The notes below the pieces were generated by a model. It was not told the origin of the DNA and did not search any database. It saw only the letters and a program-made list of their open reading frames with translations. Below are positions 1 to 7,800 of a DNA stretch of 64,000 bases, piece after piece. The first letter of the stretch is position 1. Every line of letters starts with the position of its first letter. The stretch spans positions 1 to 64,000 of the forward strand of contig JAKFVH010000149.1 of NCBI GenBank assembly GCA_021732285.1, given 5' to 3'. The position numbers were made by a program, and so were the translations under genes. Source of the DNA: Reyranella sp. GTDB lineage: Bacteria; Pseudomonadota; Alphaproteobacteria; Reyranellales; Reyranellaceae.

Positions 1-569
1 TGACGCGCGCGCTCCTGCTGCTGCCGTTCATCGTGCCGACCGTGCTGTCGACCATCGCCTGGCAGTGGATCCTCGATCCTGCCTTCAGCGTGGTGAACTG
101 GGTGCTGAAGGCGACCGATATCGCCGATCCCGGGCCGAGCTGGCTCGGCAACCCGCACCTCGCGATGTTCTCGCTGATCATCGTCAATACCTGGCGCGGC
201 TTGCCGTTCTACGCCATCACCCTGCTGGCCGGGCTGCAGACCATCTCGCCCGAGCTCTACGAGGCCGCGACCATCGACGGCGCGGGGCGCTGGGGCCGCT
301 TCCGCTACGTCACGCTGCCGCTTCTGATGCCGATCATCTTCATCGTCACCATGTTCTCGGTGATCTTCACCTTCGCCGACTTCCAGCTGATCTACGTGCT
401 GACGCGCGGCGGCCCGGCCAACACCACCCACGTCTTCGCGACCTACGCCTTCGACATCGCCATGGGCGCCGGCCAGTTCGGCCAGGGTGCGGCGATCGCG
501 CTGTCCATGGTGCCGCCGCTGGCCCTGATCATCCTCGCGATGGCGATCTACATGCGGGCGCCGAAGTGA
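1..569 (+). CDS. Carbohydrate ABC transporter permease, MalF/UgpA type (5' end outside window)
   Basis: Inner-membrane permease subunit of a sugar-type ABC importer; the start lies upstream of the window, and the reading frame is open from base 3. The fragment (about 189 residues) carries the C-terminal membrane segments and the cytoplasmic EAA loop that docks on the ATPase, seen as EAATIDGAGRWGRF followed by VTLPLLMP. The family is about 290-310 residues, so roughly one third is missing. It is followed by a second permease of the MalG class after 160 bp that contain a palindromic repeat, the usual order for this importer class. The substrate cannot be told from the permeases; the binding protein must lie outside the window. 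Confidence 0.9.
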   Translation, partial: TRALLLLPFIVPTVLSTIAWQWILDPAFSVVNWVLKATDIADPGPSWLGNPHLAMFSLIIVNTWRGLPFYAITLLAGLQTISPELYEAATIDGAGRWGRFRYVTLPLLMPIIFIVTMFSVIFTFADFQLIYVLTRGGPANTTHVFATYAFDIAMGAGQFGQGAAIALSMVPPLALIILAMAIYMRAPK

Positions 570-584
570 TGAGGGCAAGCACGC

Positions 585-716
585 CTTCCTCCCCAAGCGA
601 AGCTTGGGGAGGTGTCGGCGTCATACGCCGACGGAGGGGTCATGGGCTTCCGATGGGCCCTCATGACCCCTCCGTCCGCTGCGCGGACACCTCCCCACGC
701 GGAGCGTGGGGAGGAA
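585..716. repeat. Composite palindromic repeat, family A, copy 1
   Basis: The whole element is a large inverted repeat. The ends TTCCTCCCC and GGGGAGGAA are complementary, and the inner arms GGAGGGGTCATG and CATGACCCCTCC are complementary. Within each half are smaller hairpins such as CCCCAAGCGAAGCTTGGGG and GTCGGCG/CGCCGAC. Related copies lie at 5041-5179 and 14768-14894. Here it separates two permease genes of one operon, so it would be transcribed and could form a strong hairpin in the message. Confidence 0.9.
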
Positions 717-729
717 AGAAAGGGAGACC

Positions 730-1578
730 ATGACCGTCGATCGGCGCGGCTGGCGGGTGCGGCTGCTGACGCTGTGGCTGCCGCTCGCCGTGGCGATGTT
801 CTTCGCGCTGTTCCCGTTCTACTGGATGGCGATCACCTCGCTGAAGACCAACCAGGAGCTCTACAGCCGCAAGGTCATGCCGCTGATCGTGCATAACCCG
901 ACCTTGAAGCACTATGTCGACCTGCTCACCGAGACGAGCTTCCTCGAGTGGACCTGGAACACGCTCCTGGTGGCCCTCATCTCCACGGCGATCTCGCTGA
1001 TCCTCGGCGCCATGCTCGCCTATCCCCTGGCGCGGCTGCGCTTCGCCGGTGCGGCCATGGTCTCCTTCGCCATCGCCGCGACCTACCTGGTGCCGCAGCC
1101 GCTCCTGTTCGTGCCGCTGGCCGACCTCATCAACCGGCTCGGCCTCAACGACACCCTGACCTCGGTGATCCTGACCTACCCGACCCTGCTGATCCCGTTC
1201 TGCGCCTGGCTGCTGATGGGCTATTTCCGCACCGTGCCGGTCGAGCTCGAGGACGCCGCCCGCATCGACGGTGCCAGCCGCCTGCAGACCCTGATCAAGA
1301 TCGTGCTGCCCCTGTGCGGCCCGGGCTTCATCTCCGCCGGCATCTTCGCCTTCACCCTGGCCCAGAACGAGTTCCTCTACGCCCTGATCTTCCTGACCAA
1401 GACCGAGGTCCGCACCGTCCCGGTCGGCGCCATCGCCGAGCTGGTGCGCGGCGACGTCTTCTACTGGGGCCAGCTGATGGCGGCGGCGCTGCTGGGCTCG
1501 ATCCCGGTCGCGATCATTTATTCCTTCTTCGTCGAGCACTACGTCGCGGGGCTGACGGCCGGCGGCGTCAAAGGCTGA
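730..1578 (+). CDS. Carbohydrate ABC transporter permease, MalG/UgpE type
   Basis: Second inner-membrane permease of the sugar importer, 282 residues, with about six hydrophobic segments. The EAA loop reads LEDAARIDGASRL followed by VLPL, diagnostic of the MalG class, which pairs with the MalF-type subunit upstream. I chose the ATG at 730 because AGGGAG lies just ahead of it; a GTG 24 bases upstream falls inside the repeat and has no better ribosome site. The gene ends six bases before the convergent acyl-CoA synthetase gene. Substrate unknown. Confidence 0.92.
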   Translation: MTVDRRGWRVRLLTLWLPLAVAMFFALFPFYWMAITSLKTNQELYSRKVMPLIVHNPTLKHYVDLLTETSFLEWTWNTLLVALISTAISLILGAMLAYPLARLRFAGAAMVSFAIAATYLVPQPLLFVPLADLINRLGLNDTLTSVILTYPTLLIPFCAWLLMGYFRTVPVELEDAARIDGASRLQTLIKIVLPLCGPGFISAGIFAFTLAQNEFLYALIFLTKTEVRTVPVGAIAELVRGDVFYWGQLMAAALLGSIPVAIIYSFFVEHYVAGLTAGGVKG

Positions 1579-1584
1579 GACGCC

Positions 1585-3123
1585 TCACGTGCGCGGCAGC
1601 TGGTGTTTTAGCACCTTCCCCGTCGCATTGTGCGGCAGCCCGTCGATGAAGCGCACTTCCTTCGGCACCTTGTAGCGCGCGAGCTGGCCGCCGCAGTGCT
1701 CGATCACCGCGGCTTCGTCGAGATTGGCCCCGACCTTCAGCACCACGAAGGCGCGGCCGACCTCGCCCCATTTCTCGTGCGGCACGCCGACCACGGCGTT
1801 CTCCAGCACGCCGTCGAGCTGGTAGATCACGTTCTCGACCTCGACCGGATAGACGTTCTCGCCGCCGGAGATGAACATGTCCTTCCAGCGATCGACGATA
1901 TAGTAGTAGCCGTCCTCGTCCTGGCGCGCGGCGTCGCCGGTGTGGAACCAGCCGTCGGCGGTGAACGAGGTCTTGTTGGCCTCCGGCCGGTTCCAGTAGC
2001 CCGGCGTCACGGTCGGCCCGCGGATCATCAGCTCGCCGGTCTCGCCCTGCTTCACCTCGTTGCCGTCGGGATCGCATATCTTCAGCCGCACATAGAGCGG
2101 CGGCAGGCCGGACGAGCCCACTTTGGCAAGCGCCATCTCGCCCGACAGCAGCAGCCCGAGCGGCCCGGTCTCGGTCATGCCCCAGCCCTGCTGCAGCTTG
2201 ACGCCCTTGCGGCCGTATTCCTCGATCAACGCCAAGGGGGCTGCCGCGCCGCCGACGCCGATGCAAGCGATGTGCGAGAAGTCGGCGGCGGCGAAGCCCG
2301 GCTCCTGCGCCAGCATGAGGAAGTTGGTCGGCACGCCTAAAAGATGCGTGAGGCCGAGCGCGCGATCGCTGAGCAGCCGCAGGAACACGCCGGGATCGAA
2401 GCTGCGCATCACCACGTTGCAGCCGCCGGTATGGAAGGTCGGGTTGGCGTAGACGTTCAGGCCACCGGTGTGGAAGGTCGGCAGCAACACCAGGTTCCTG
2501 GTGTTCGCGGTCAATCCGATCGTCATCGCGCACTGGACGGCGTTGAACACGCACATCTGGTAGGTGATCTCAGCACCCTTGGGCCGTCCGGTCGTGCCCG
2601 AGGTGTACATGATGGTCCAGATGTCGGCGAGATCGAGGGCCGGAGGATCGAGCGTGCCCCCCTTTCCCGATGATAGGGCCGCCGCCAGGCCCGCCTCGTA
2701 GGCGCAGGGCTTGCCGTTGGCGAGGTCAGCGGTGTGTAAAACGCCCGCCAGGCGCGCCACCTGAAGTGCTGCGTCGGCGAACTCGGTTCCGTGGATCAGG
2801 ACGACCGGACCGGCATCCTTGGCGATGAACTCGAGCTCCGGCACCGCGAGCCGCCAGTTCAGCGGCAGGAAGATCGCGCCCAGCCGCCGGCAGGCGAACT
2901 GCAGCTCGAAGACGTCGGTGTCGTTCATGCTGAGCACCGCCACGCGATCGCCGCGGCGCACGCCGAAGGCGCGGGCAAGCCACAGCGCGGCGCGGGTGAT
3001 GCGCTCGTCGAACTGGGCGTAGGTGAAGCGCCGCCCGGACGCCAGATCGTGCACCGCCTCCGCCCCCGGCGAGAAGCGCGCGTGATGGGCGATCCAATCT
3101 TCTACGGGAATCCCCGACGTCAT
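1585..3123 (-). CDS. Class I adenylate-forming acyl-CoA synthetase (fatty-acid--CoA ligase family)
   Basis: ATP-dependent CoA ligase that would activate a carboxylic acid through an acyl-AMP intermediate; 512 residues, the normal length. The AMP-binding P-loop YTSGTTGRPKG is at about residues 173-183, the adenylate motif GWGMTETGP lies in the middle, the hinge HTGD and SGGENVYP follow, and the C-terminal catalytic lysine region is NATGKVLK. I chose the ATG giving MTSGIP, preceded by AGGGG; the frame stays open upstream but without a ribosome site. It is divergent from a Bug-type solute-binding protein, which suggests, without proving, uptake and activation of the same organic acid. The chain length of the substrate cannot be inferred. 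Confidence 0.93.
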   Translation of the reverse strand: MTSGIPVEDWIAHHARFSPGAEAVHDLASGRRFTYAQFDERITRAALWLARAFGVRRGDRVAVLSMNDTDVFELQFACRRLGAIFLPLNWRLAVPELEFIAKDAGPVVLIHGTEFADAALQVARLAGVLHTADLANGKPCAYEAGLAAALSSGKGGTLDPPALDLADIWTIMYTSGTTGRPKGAEITYQMCVFNAVQCAMTIGLTANTRNLVLLPTFHTGGLNVYANPTFHTGGCNVVMRSFDPGVFLRLLSDRALGLTHLLGVPTNFLMLAQEPGFAAADFSHIACIGVGGAAAPLALIEEYGRKGVKLQQGWGMTETGPLGLLLSGEMALAKVGSSGLPPLYVRLKICDPDGNEVKQGETGELMIRGPTVTPGYWNRPEANKTSFTADGWFHTGDAARQDEDGYYYIVDRWKDMFISGGENVYPVEVENVIYQLDGVLENAVVGVPHEKWGEVGRAFVVLKVGANLDEAAVIEHCGGQLARYKVPKEVRFIDGLPHNATGKVLKHQLPRT

Positions 3124-3235
3124 GCCTTTCCCCTGCTCGTCTCTGGAACCCCAAGCTTCCGGCCGGCGTCGGCTTTTGTCCATCGGCGTGGACCGCTGCT
3201 GCGAAACGGCGCACAAAAGGCGTGGGAGGAACGAG

Positions 3236-4210
3236 ATGAAACTGTTGCGTCGTGGCTTCTACCGTCTCGTCGCGGGCGCAGCCGCGCTGCCAGTCGCCTC
3301 GAGAGGGGCCGCCGCGCAAGCCTGGCCCTCGCGACCGGTGCGCTGGGTCGTCGGCTACGCCCCCGGCGGCGGCAACGACATCGTCGCACGGCTGATGGGC
3401 CAGTGGTTCTCGGACCGCCTCGGACAGACCTTCGTGATCGAGAACAAGCCGGGCGCGGCCACGAACATCGCGGCCGAATTCGTCGTGAACGCGGCGCCCG
3501 ACGGCTACACGATCCTGCTGGTCGGCCAGCCCAACGCCATCAATGCGACCCTCTACGAGACGCTGCCCTTCAACTTCATCCGCGACATCGCGCCGGTCGC
3601 CGGCATCATGACGGTGCCCAACGTGATGGTGGTCAATCCGTCGTTTCCGGCTAAAACCGTCGTCGAGTTCATCGCCTACGCCAAGGCCAATCCCGACAAG
3701 GTCAACATGGCATCGGCGGGCAACGGCAGCGCGGCCCACCTCGCGGGCGAGCTCTTGAAGTCGATGACGGGCACCAGTATGGTCCACGTGCCCTATCGCG
3801 GCCAGGCGCCGGCGATCGCCGACCTGCTGTCAGGCCAGGTGCACGTCCTGTTCGCCACCTCACCCGCCTCGATGGAGTTCATCAAGACCGGCAAGCTCAA
3901 GGCGCTCGCCGTCACCACGGCGGTGCGGGCGGACGCGCTGCCCGACCTGCCGACCGTGGGCGACTTCGTGCCGGGCTACGAGGCGAGCGCGTGGTACGGC
4001 ATCGGCGCGCCGCAGAAAACGCCGGCCGAGATCATCGACAGGCTGAACAGGGAAACCAACGCCGGCCTGGCCGACGCCAAGCTGACGGTGCGGCTGGCCG
4101 ATCTCGGCGGCACGCTGATCCCGGGCTCCCCCGCCGATTTCGGCAAGCTCATCGCCGACGACACCGAGAAGTGGGGCAAGGTCATCCGCTCGGCCAACAT
4201 CAAACTCTAG
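3236..4210 (+). CDS. Tripartite tricarboxylate transporter substrate-binding protein (Bug/TctC family)
   Basis: Periplasmic binding protein of the Bug family, which captures carboxylates; 324 residues. The N-terminus MKLLRRGFYRLVAGAAA carries a twin-arginine with a phenylalanine two residues on and a short hydrophobic stretch ending AAAQA, so a Tat-type signal is likely. The mature start WPSRPVRWVVGYAPGGGNDI is the classic Bug signature, and PDGYTILL and VPYRGQAPA are also typical. GGGAGGAA precedes the chosen ATG. No TctA/TctB membrane genes are adjacent; orphan Bug proteins of this kind are common in these bacteria. Ligand unknown. Confidence 0.93.
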   Translation: MKLLRRGFYRLVAGAAALPVASRGAAAQAWPSRPVRWVVGYAPGGGNDIVARLMGQWFSDRLGQTFVIENKPGAATNIAAEFVVNAAPDGYTILLVGQPNAINATLYETLPFNFIRDIAPVAGIMTVPNVMVVNPSFPAKTVVEFIAYAKANPDKVNMASAGNGSAAHLAGELLKSMTGTSMVHVPYRGQAPAIADLLSGQVHVLFATSPASMEFIKTGKLKALAVTTAVRADALPDLPTVGDFVPGYEASAWYGIGAPQKTPAEIIDRLNRETNAGLADAKLTVRLADLGGTLIPGSPADFGKLIADDTEKWGKVIRSANIKL

Positions 4211-4286
4211 GATCTGGCCTCATGGACAAATGGCCTTGAGACCGCGATCATCGCGCCACAAGCCTTCCATGGAGATCGGAGCTCAA

Positions 4287-5033
4287 ATGACCAATCAGGA
4301 CTTCGGCAGTTTCAATCGTGCCGGCACGATCACCGACCAGGCGGCATTCGATGTCGGCCTGCGCGCCCATATGGTGCGTGTCTACAACTACATGGCATCG
4401 GGCCTTGCCCTCTCGGGCATCGTGGCCTTTGCCGTATTCAACTTCGGCGAAGTCGCCGCCCTGTTCTTCCAGGTCGAGCGCGGGTACGTCGTCGGCATGA
4501 ACGTGCTGGGCTGGGTCGCGATCTTCGCGCCGCTCGGCCTCTTGCTGCTGGTCTCGTTCCGCGCCGCGTCGATGAGCGTCGGCGCGGTGCAAGCCGTCTA
4601 CTGGGCGGTCACGGCACTGATGGGCGTCAGCCTGTCGCTGCTGCTGTTCCGCTACACCGGCGCTTCGGTGGCGCGCACCTTCTTCATCACCGCCGCCGCC
4701 TTCGGTGCGCTCAGCCTCTACGGCTACACCACCAAGCGCGACCTGACGGCGATGGGCAAGTTCCTGTTCATGGGCCTGATCGGCCTGATCCTGGCCGGCC
4801 TGGTCAACATGATCTGGCCGTCGGGCACGATGAGCTTCATCATCTCGGCCGCCGGTGTTCTGATCTTCTCGGGCCTGATCGCCTACGACACCCAGAAGAT
4901 CAAGGAGCAGTACGCCGCGGCCTGGGGCAGCGACACGGCCGAGAAGGTCGCGATCTTCGGCGCGCTCAGCCTCTACCTCGACTTCGTGAACCTGTTCCAG
5001 TTCCTGATGATGTTCCTGGGCCAGAGGCGCTAG
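4287..5033 (+). CDS. Bax inhibitor-1 / YccA family membrane protein
   Basis: Polytopic inner-membrane protein of the Bax inhibitor-1 family, 248 residues with about seven hydrophobic segments. Diagnostic features are ALSLYGYTTKRDL in the middle, GLIAYDTQKIK with the conserved aspartate of the family's pH-sensitive di-aspartyl pair, and the C-terminal ALSLYLDFVNLFQFLM. Relatives are calcium-leak channels or interact with membrane quality control; the role here is not inferable. The start at 4287 is preceded by CGGAG; another in-frame ATG 18 bases upstream is possible. The gene stands alone, ending just before palindromic repeat copy 2. Confidence 0.92.
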   Translation: MTNQDFGSFNRAGTITDQAAFDVGLRAHMVRVYNYMASGLALSGIVAFAVFNFGEVAALFFQVERGYVVGMNVLGWVAIFAPLGLLLLVSFRAASMSVGAVQAVYWAVTALMGVSLSLLLFRYTGASVARTFFITAAAFGALSLYGYTTKRDLTAMGKFLFMGLIGLILAGLVNMIWPSGTMSFIISAAGVLIFSGLIAYDTQKIKEQYAAAWGSDTAEKVAIFGALSLYLDFVNLFQFLMMFLGQRR

Positions 5034-5040
5034 TGAAGCC

Positions 5041-5179
5041 ATTCCTCCCCATCGCGGCCCTCCGCGATGGGGAGGTGCCCGCGTAGCGGGCGGAGGGGTC
5101 ATGAGCACCAGTGACGATGCTCATGACCCCTCCGTCGCCGTATGACGGCGACACCTCCCCAGCTTCGCTGGGGAGGAAT
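5041..5179. repeat. Composite palindromic repeat, family A, copy 2
   Basis: Same architecture as the element at 585-716. The ends ATTCCTCCCC and GGGGAGGAAT are complementary, the inner arms GGAGGGGTCATGAGC and GCTCATGACCCCTCC are complementary, and each half holds its own small hairpins with different loop sequences. It lies in the space after the Bax-inhibitor gene and may also end its transcript, though no U-run follows. Confidence 0.9.
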
Positions 5180-5265
5180 GCAACTCTGTCGCACGAACGA
5201 CGCAAAACCTTCATCGACTCGACAATCGCCGCCGCTAAGCACCCGTCTCGAAAGACGAGGCGCCG

Positions 5266-5451
5266 GTGGCAGCCAAGATTGTCGATGTCTTCCTGAAAGA
5301 CGTTCTTCTCCGCTCCTACACGTTCGATTGGGACGTCACCCACGCACCACTGTTCGAGCAGGATTTCATCGACCGGGCCCGCACGCAGATGCAGGCCGAT
5401 GGCTACACCACCGACCAGATCGCGACAGCCCGCTTCATCGTCAGGGACTGA
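5266..5451 (+). CDS. Small hypothetical protein, 61 residues
   Basis: Short open frame beginning with GTG, preceded at the right distance by GAGG. The product has alternating charged and hydrophobic residues (KIVDVFLKDVLLRSYTFDWD, then a C-terminal half rich in Q, D and T), no membrane segment, no signal peptide and no cysteine. I do not recognise a family. Composition looks like a real soluble protein rather than a GC-rich shadow frame, since it lacks the arginine/alanine bias of such frames. It overlaps the end of the convergent methyltransferase gene by 11 bases. Moderate confidence that it is translated. Confidence 0.55.
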   Translation: MAAKIVDVFLKDVLLRSYTFDWDVTHAPLFEQDFIDRARTQMQADGYTTDQIATARFIVRD

Positions 5452-6496
5452 CCTCGCCCGCGACGCAGGTCAGCTCCCGGTTGACGATCGCGGCCCCCGC
5501 CGCCAGTGCCCGCATCTTCGCCGCAGCCGCCTCGCGGCTGCGCAGGACCAGGCCGCAGTCGGTGCAGGCGAACAGCCGGTGCGGCTCGACATGGTCGAGC
5601 GCGCGGCGCAGTCCGCCGGCGATCTCCTCGGGCGTCTCGACCCGCTCGTCGCCGACATTCACCAGGCCCAGCAGCACGTCCTTGCCGCGCAGCAACTCGA
5701 CCACGCCGATATCGACGCCGACCGCCGCCGTCTCGATCGAAACCTGGTCGATGTCGGTGCGCGCCACCAGCGCCAGGCTCTGCTCGTAGTGGCTCCAATC
5801 TCGGTTGGCCGCCTTCCAGTCGGTGACTTCCGATCCACCGTAGCCGTAGCAGATATGGACGCCCGTCTTGGTGCCGACGCCGGTGCTGGCGCGCGCCAGC
5901 GCGGCGACGCCCCAGTCGCGCGCCTGGTCGAGATAGATGTTGAAGCAGGGCTCGTCGAACTGCACGACGGCCGCCCCCGCCTCGGCCAAAGCCTTGGCCT
6001 CGCGGTTCAGCAGGTCGGCGAAGAGCATGGCGAGGTCTGCCGTCGAATGCCGGCCGACCTCGTCGTGCAGGCTGTCGACCAGCGTCATCGGACCGGGCAA
6101 CGTCACCTTGACCGGCCGGTCGGTCAGCGCGCGCACGGCGCTGAGCGCCTCGACCTGCATCGGCCCGGGCCATTGCGGCTCGCCGGTCAGGCGCGCCACC
6201 GGCGCCTCCTTCTTGAAGCGTTGGCCGCGCGTCGGCCGCATCGACAGGTTGGCGGTGTCGACGGCCGCGATGCCGTCGAGGAAGCCCCAGATGTAATGCC
6301 GCCGCCGCTGCTCACCGTCGGTCACGACATCGAGCCCGGCCGCCACTTGGCTCTCCACGCTGAGCCGCGTCGCATCGGCCAGCGCCTCGGGCAGCTCCGC
6401 CGCCGACACCTTCCAGGGCGCCTGCAGGATGCCCGGCACGGCGAGCCAGCCCGGTTTGGGCAGGCTCCCGACGATGGTCGCGCGGATCGGCCCCAC
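5441..6496 (-). CDS. Cobalamin-independent methionine synthase-like (core-MetE) methyltransferase
   Basis: A 351-residue protein matching only the catalytic C-terminal barrel of MetE. The zinc-thiolate site is visible: H214 and C216 in GVHICYGYGG, and C311/C314 in FACTDCGL. The N-terminus has the substrate-loop motif GSLPKP and, around residue 60, TDGEQRR. Single-domain core-MetE proteins transfer a methyl group to homocysteine or related thiols from donors other than the long-tail folate used by full MetE. The only good start is GTG, sharing one base with the stop of the upstream binding-protein gene (TAGTG), so translation is probably coupled. The partner gene suggests that the substrate or its precursor is imported; this is inference. 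Confidence 0.85.
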   Translation of the reverse strand: MGPIRATIVGSLPKPGWLAVPGILQAPWKVSAAELPEALADATRLSVESQVAAGLDVVTDGEQRRRHYIWGFLDGIAAVDTANLSMRPTRGQRFKKEAPVARLTGEPQWPGPMQVEALSAVRALTDRPVKVTLPGPMTLVDSLHDEVGRHSTADLAMLFADLLNREAKALAEAGAAVVQFDEPCFNIYLDQARDWGVAALARASTGVGTKTGVHICYGYGGSEVTDWKAANRDWSHYEQSLALVARTDIDQVSIETAAVGVDIGVVELLRGKDVLLGLVNVGDERVETPEEIAGGLRRALDHVEPHRLFACTDCGLVLRSREAAAAKMRALAAGAAIVNRELTCVAGEVSP

Positions 6497-7701
6497 TACT
6501 GGCTGGCCTGCTGGGCCGTGGCGCAGCCGCCGTCGCCGATCGGCCGGAAGGCCTCCGCGCCGGACACGCTGGCGATGCGCCGATAGTAGTCCCACGGCGC
6601 GGCGCTCTCGGCCGGCGTCTTCACCTGGTAGACGCCGATGTCGTAGACCACGCGGCCGTCGGCGCGCACGCTTGCCGTCGAGCCGAAGCGGTCGACCGGC
6701 ATCTTGCGCATCGCCGAATTGATGGCCGCAGCGTCGGCCTTGCCCGCTGCCTGCACCGCCTTGAGATAGTGCAGCACCGAGACGTAGACGCCGGCCTGCT
6801 CGCGCGTCGGCATGCGGCCGTGCTCGGCCATGAAGCGGCGCGCCCAGGCGCGCGTGCCGTCGGTCGCGTCCCAGTAGAAGCCGCTGGTGATGATCAGGCC
6901 CTGCGCCGTCGGCAGGCCGATGCTGTTCACGTCGGTGATGAAAGCGTGCAAGGCCGCCAGCCGCTGGCCCCTGGCGTCCAGCTGATATTCCTTGGCCTGC
7001 TTGATGGCGTTCACCGTGTCGGCGCCGGCGCTTGCCAGGCCGACGATCTTCGCCTTGGTCGACTGCGCCTGCAGCAGGTAGGCCGAGAAGTCCTGCGTCG
7101 ACAGCGGATGGCGGGAGCTGCCCAGCACCTTGCCGCCGAGCGCGCGGATGGTGTTGCTGGCGTCGCGCTCGAGGTCGTGGCCGAAGCTGTAGTCGGCCGT
7201 CAGGAAGTACCAGGTCTCGCCCTCGCCCTTGGTCACCGCCTTGGCGGTGGCGTTGGCGAGTGCATAGGTATCGTCGGTCCAGTGCGTGGTGTAGGGCGAG
7301 CAGGACTTGCCGGTGATCTCCACGCTGGCCGCGCCCGACACCAGCAGCGACTTCTGCTTCTCGCGCGCGATGTTCTGCAACGCCAGCACGACGCCGGTAT
7401 GTGGCAGGTCGAAGATCGCCTCGACGCCTTCCGTATCGAACCAGCGCCGCGCGATCGGCGAGGCGACATCGGGCTTGTTCTGGTGATCGGCGACCAGGAT
7501 TTCGATGCGCCTGCCCAGCACCTGGCCGCCGAAATCGGCCACCGCCATGCGCGCCGCCAGCACCGAGCCCTTGCCGCCGACGTCGGAGACGACGCCGCTC
7601 TGGTCGCCCATCACGCCGATGACGAACTTGTCGGGGCTCTGCGCCTCGGCGGTTCCAATCAAGCCCGTCGCCACGATTGCCAAGCCAACGATCAATCGCA
7701 T
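6496..7701 (-). CDS. Branched-chain amino-acid-type ABC transporter substrate-binding protein (LivK-like)
   Basis: Periplasmic binding protein of the type I fold, 401 residues. Signal peptide MRLIVGLAIVATGLIGTAEAQ, then FVIGVMGDQSGVVSDVGGKG, the usual opening of the family. Near the middle, YFLTADYSFGHDLERDA is the classic LivK motif. AGGAGGGG lies just upstream of the ATG. No LivHMGF permease or ATPase genes are near, so it either borrows a transporter or acts as a sensor partner. It forms a two-gene operon with the core-MetE gene and is divergent from a SorC regulator with a strong palindromic operator in between, so the pair is probably controlled by that regulator. Ligand unknown. Confidence 0.9.
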   Translation of the reverse strand: MRLIVGLAIVATGLIGTAEAQSPDKFVIGVMGDQSGVVSDVGGKGSVLAARMAVADFGGQVLGRRIEILVADHQNKPDVASPIARRWFDTEGVEAIFDLPHTGVVLALQNIAREKQKSLLVSGAASVEITGKSCSPYTTHWTDDTYALANATAKAVTKGEGETWYFLTADYSFGHDLERDASNTIRALGGKVLGSSRHPLSTQDFSAYLLQAQSTKAKIVGLASAGADTVNAIKQAKEYQLDARGQRLAALHAFITDVNSIGLPTAQGLIITSGFYWDATDGTRAWARRFMAEHGRMPTREQAGVYVSVLHYLKAVQAAGKADAAAINSAMRKMPVDRFGSTASVRADGRVVYDIGVYQVKTPAESAAPWDYYRRIASVSGAEAFRPIGDGGCATAQQASQ

Positions 7702-7714
7702 GATACCCCTCCTC

Positions 7715-7750
7715 TGGCACATTTGTACTTCTCACGGTACAAATGTGCCA
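7715..7750. promoter_or_regulatory. Palindromic operator between SorC regulator and LivK-MetE operon
   Basis: Perfect 14-bp inverted repeat: TGGCACATTTGTAC, 8-base spacer, GTACAAATGTGCCA. The right arm doubles as the left half of a second, slightly imperfect palindrome, AAATGTGC-CATT-GCGCATTT at 7741-7760. The pair of overlapping palindromes sits midway between the divergent starts, where a SorC-family tetramer would bind to control both directions. Assignment to the adjacent regulator is inference from position. Confidence 0.8.
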
Positions 7751-7800
7751 TTGCGCATTTATGACCGTGTCGCGCCGCCGTGCGAGGTCTTGGGGAAAAG

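Noticed and set aside
585-716. Family A repeats as insertion sequences or CRISPR units
   Set aside because: No transposase frame, no target duplications and no regularly spaced short repeats; they are nested palindromes of under 140 bp.
5441-7735. One open frame of 764 codons on the minus strand spanning both the core-MetE and LivK genes
   Set aside because: Its first half is a shadow of the LivK-like gene in another frame; real homology begins only at the GTG near 6496.
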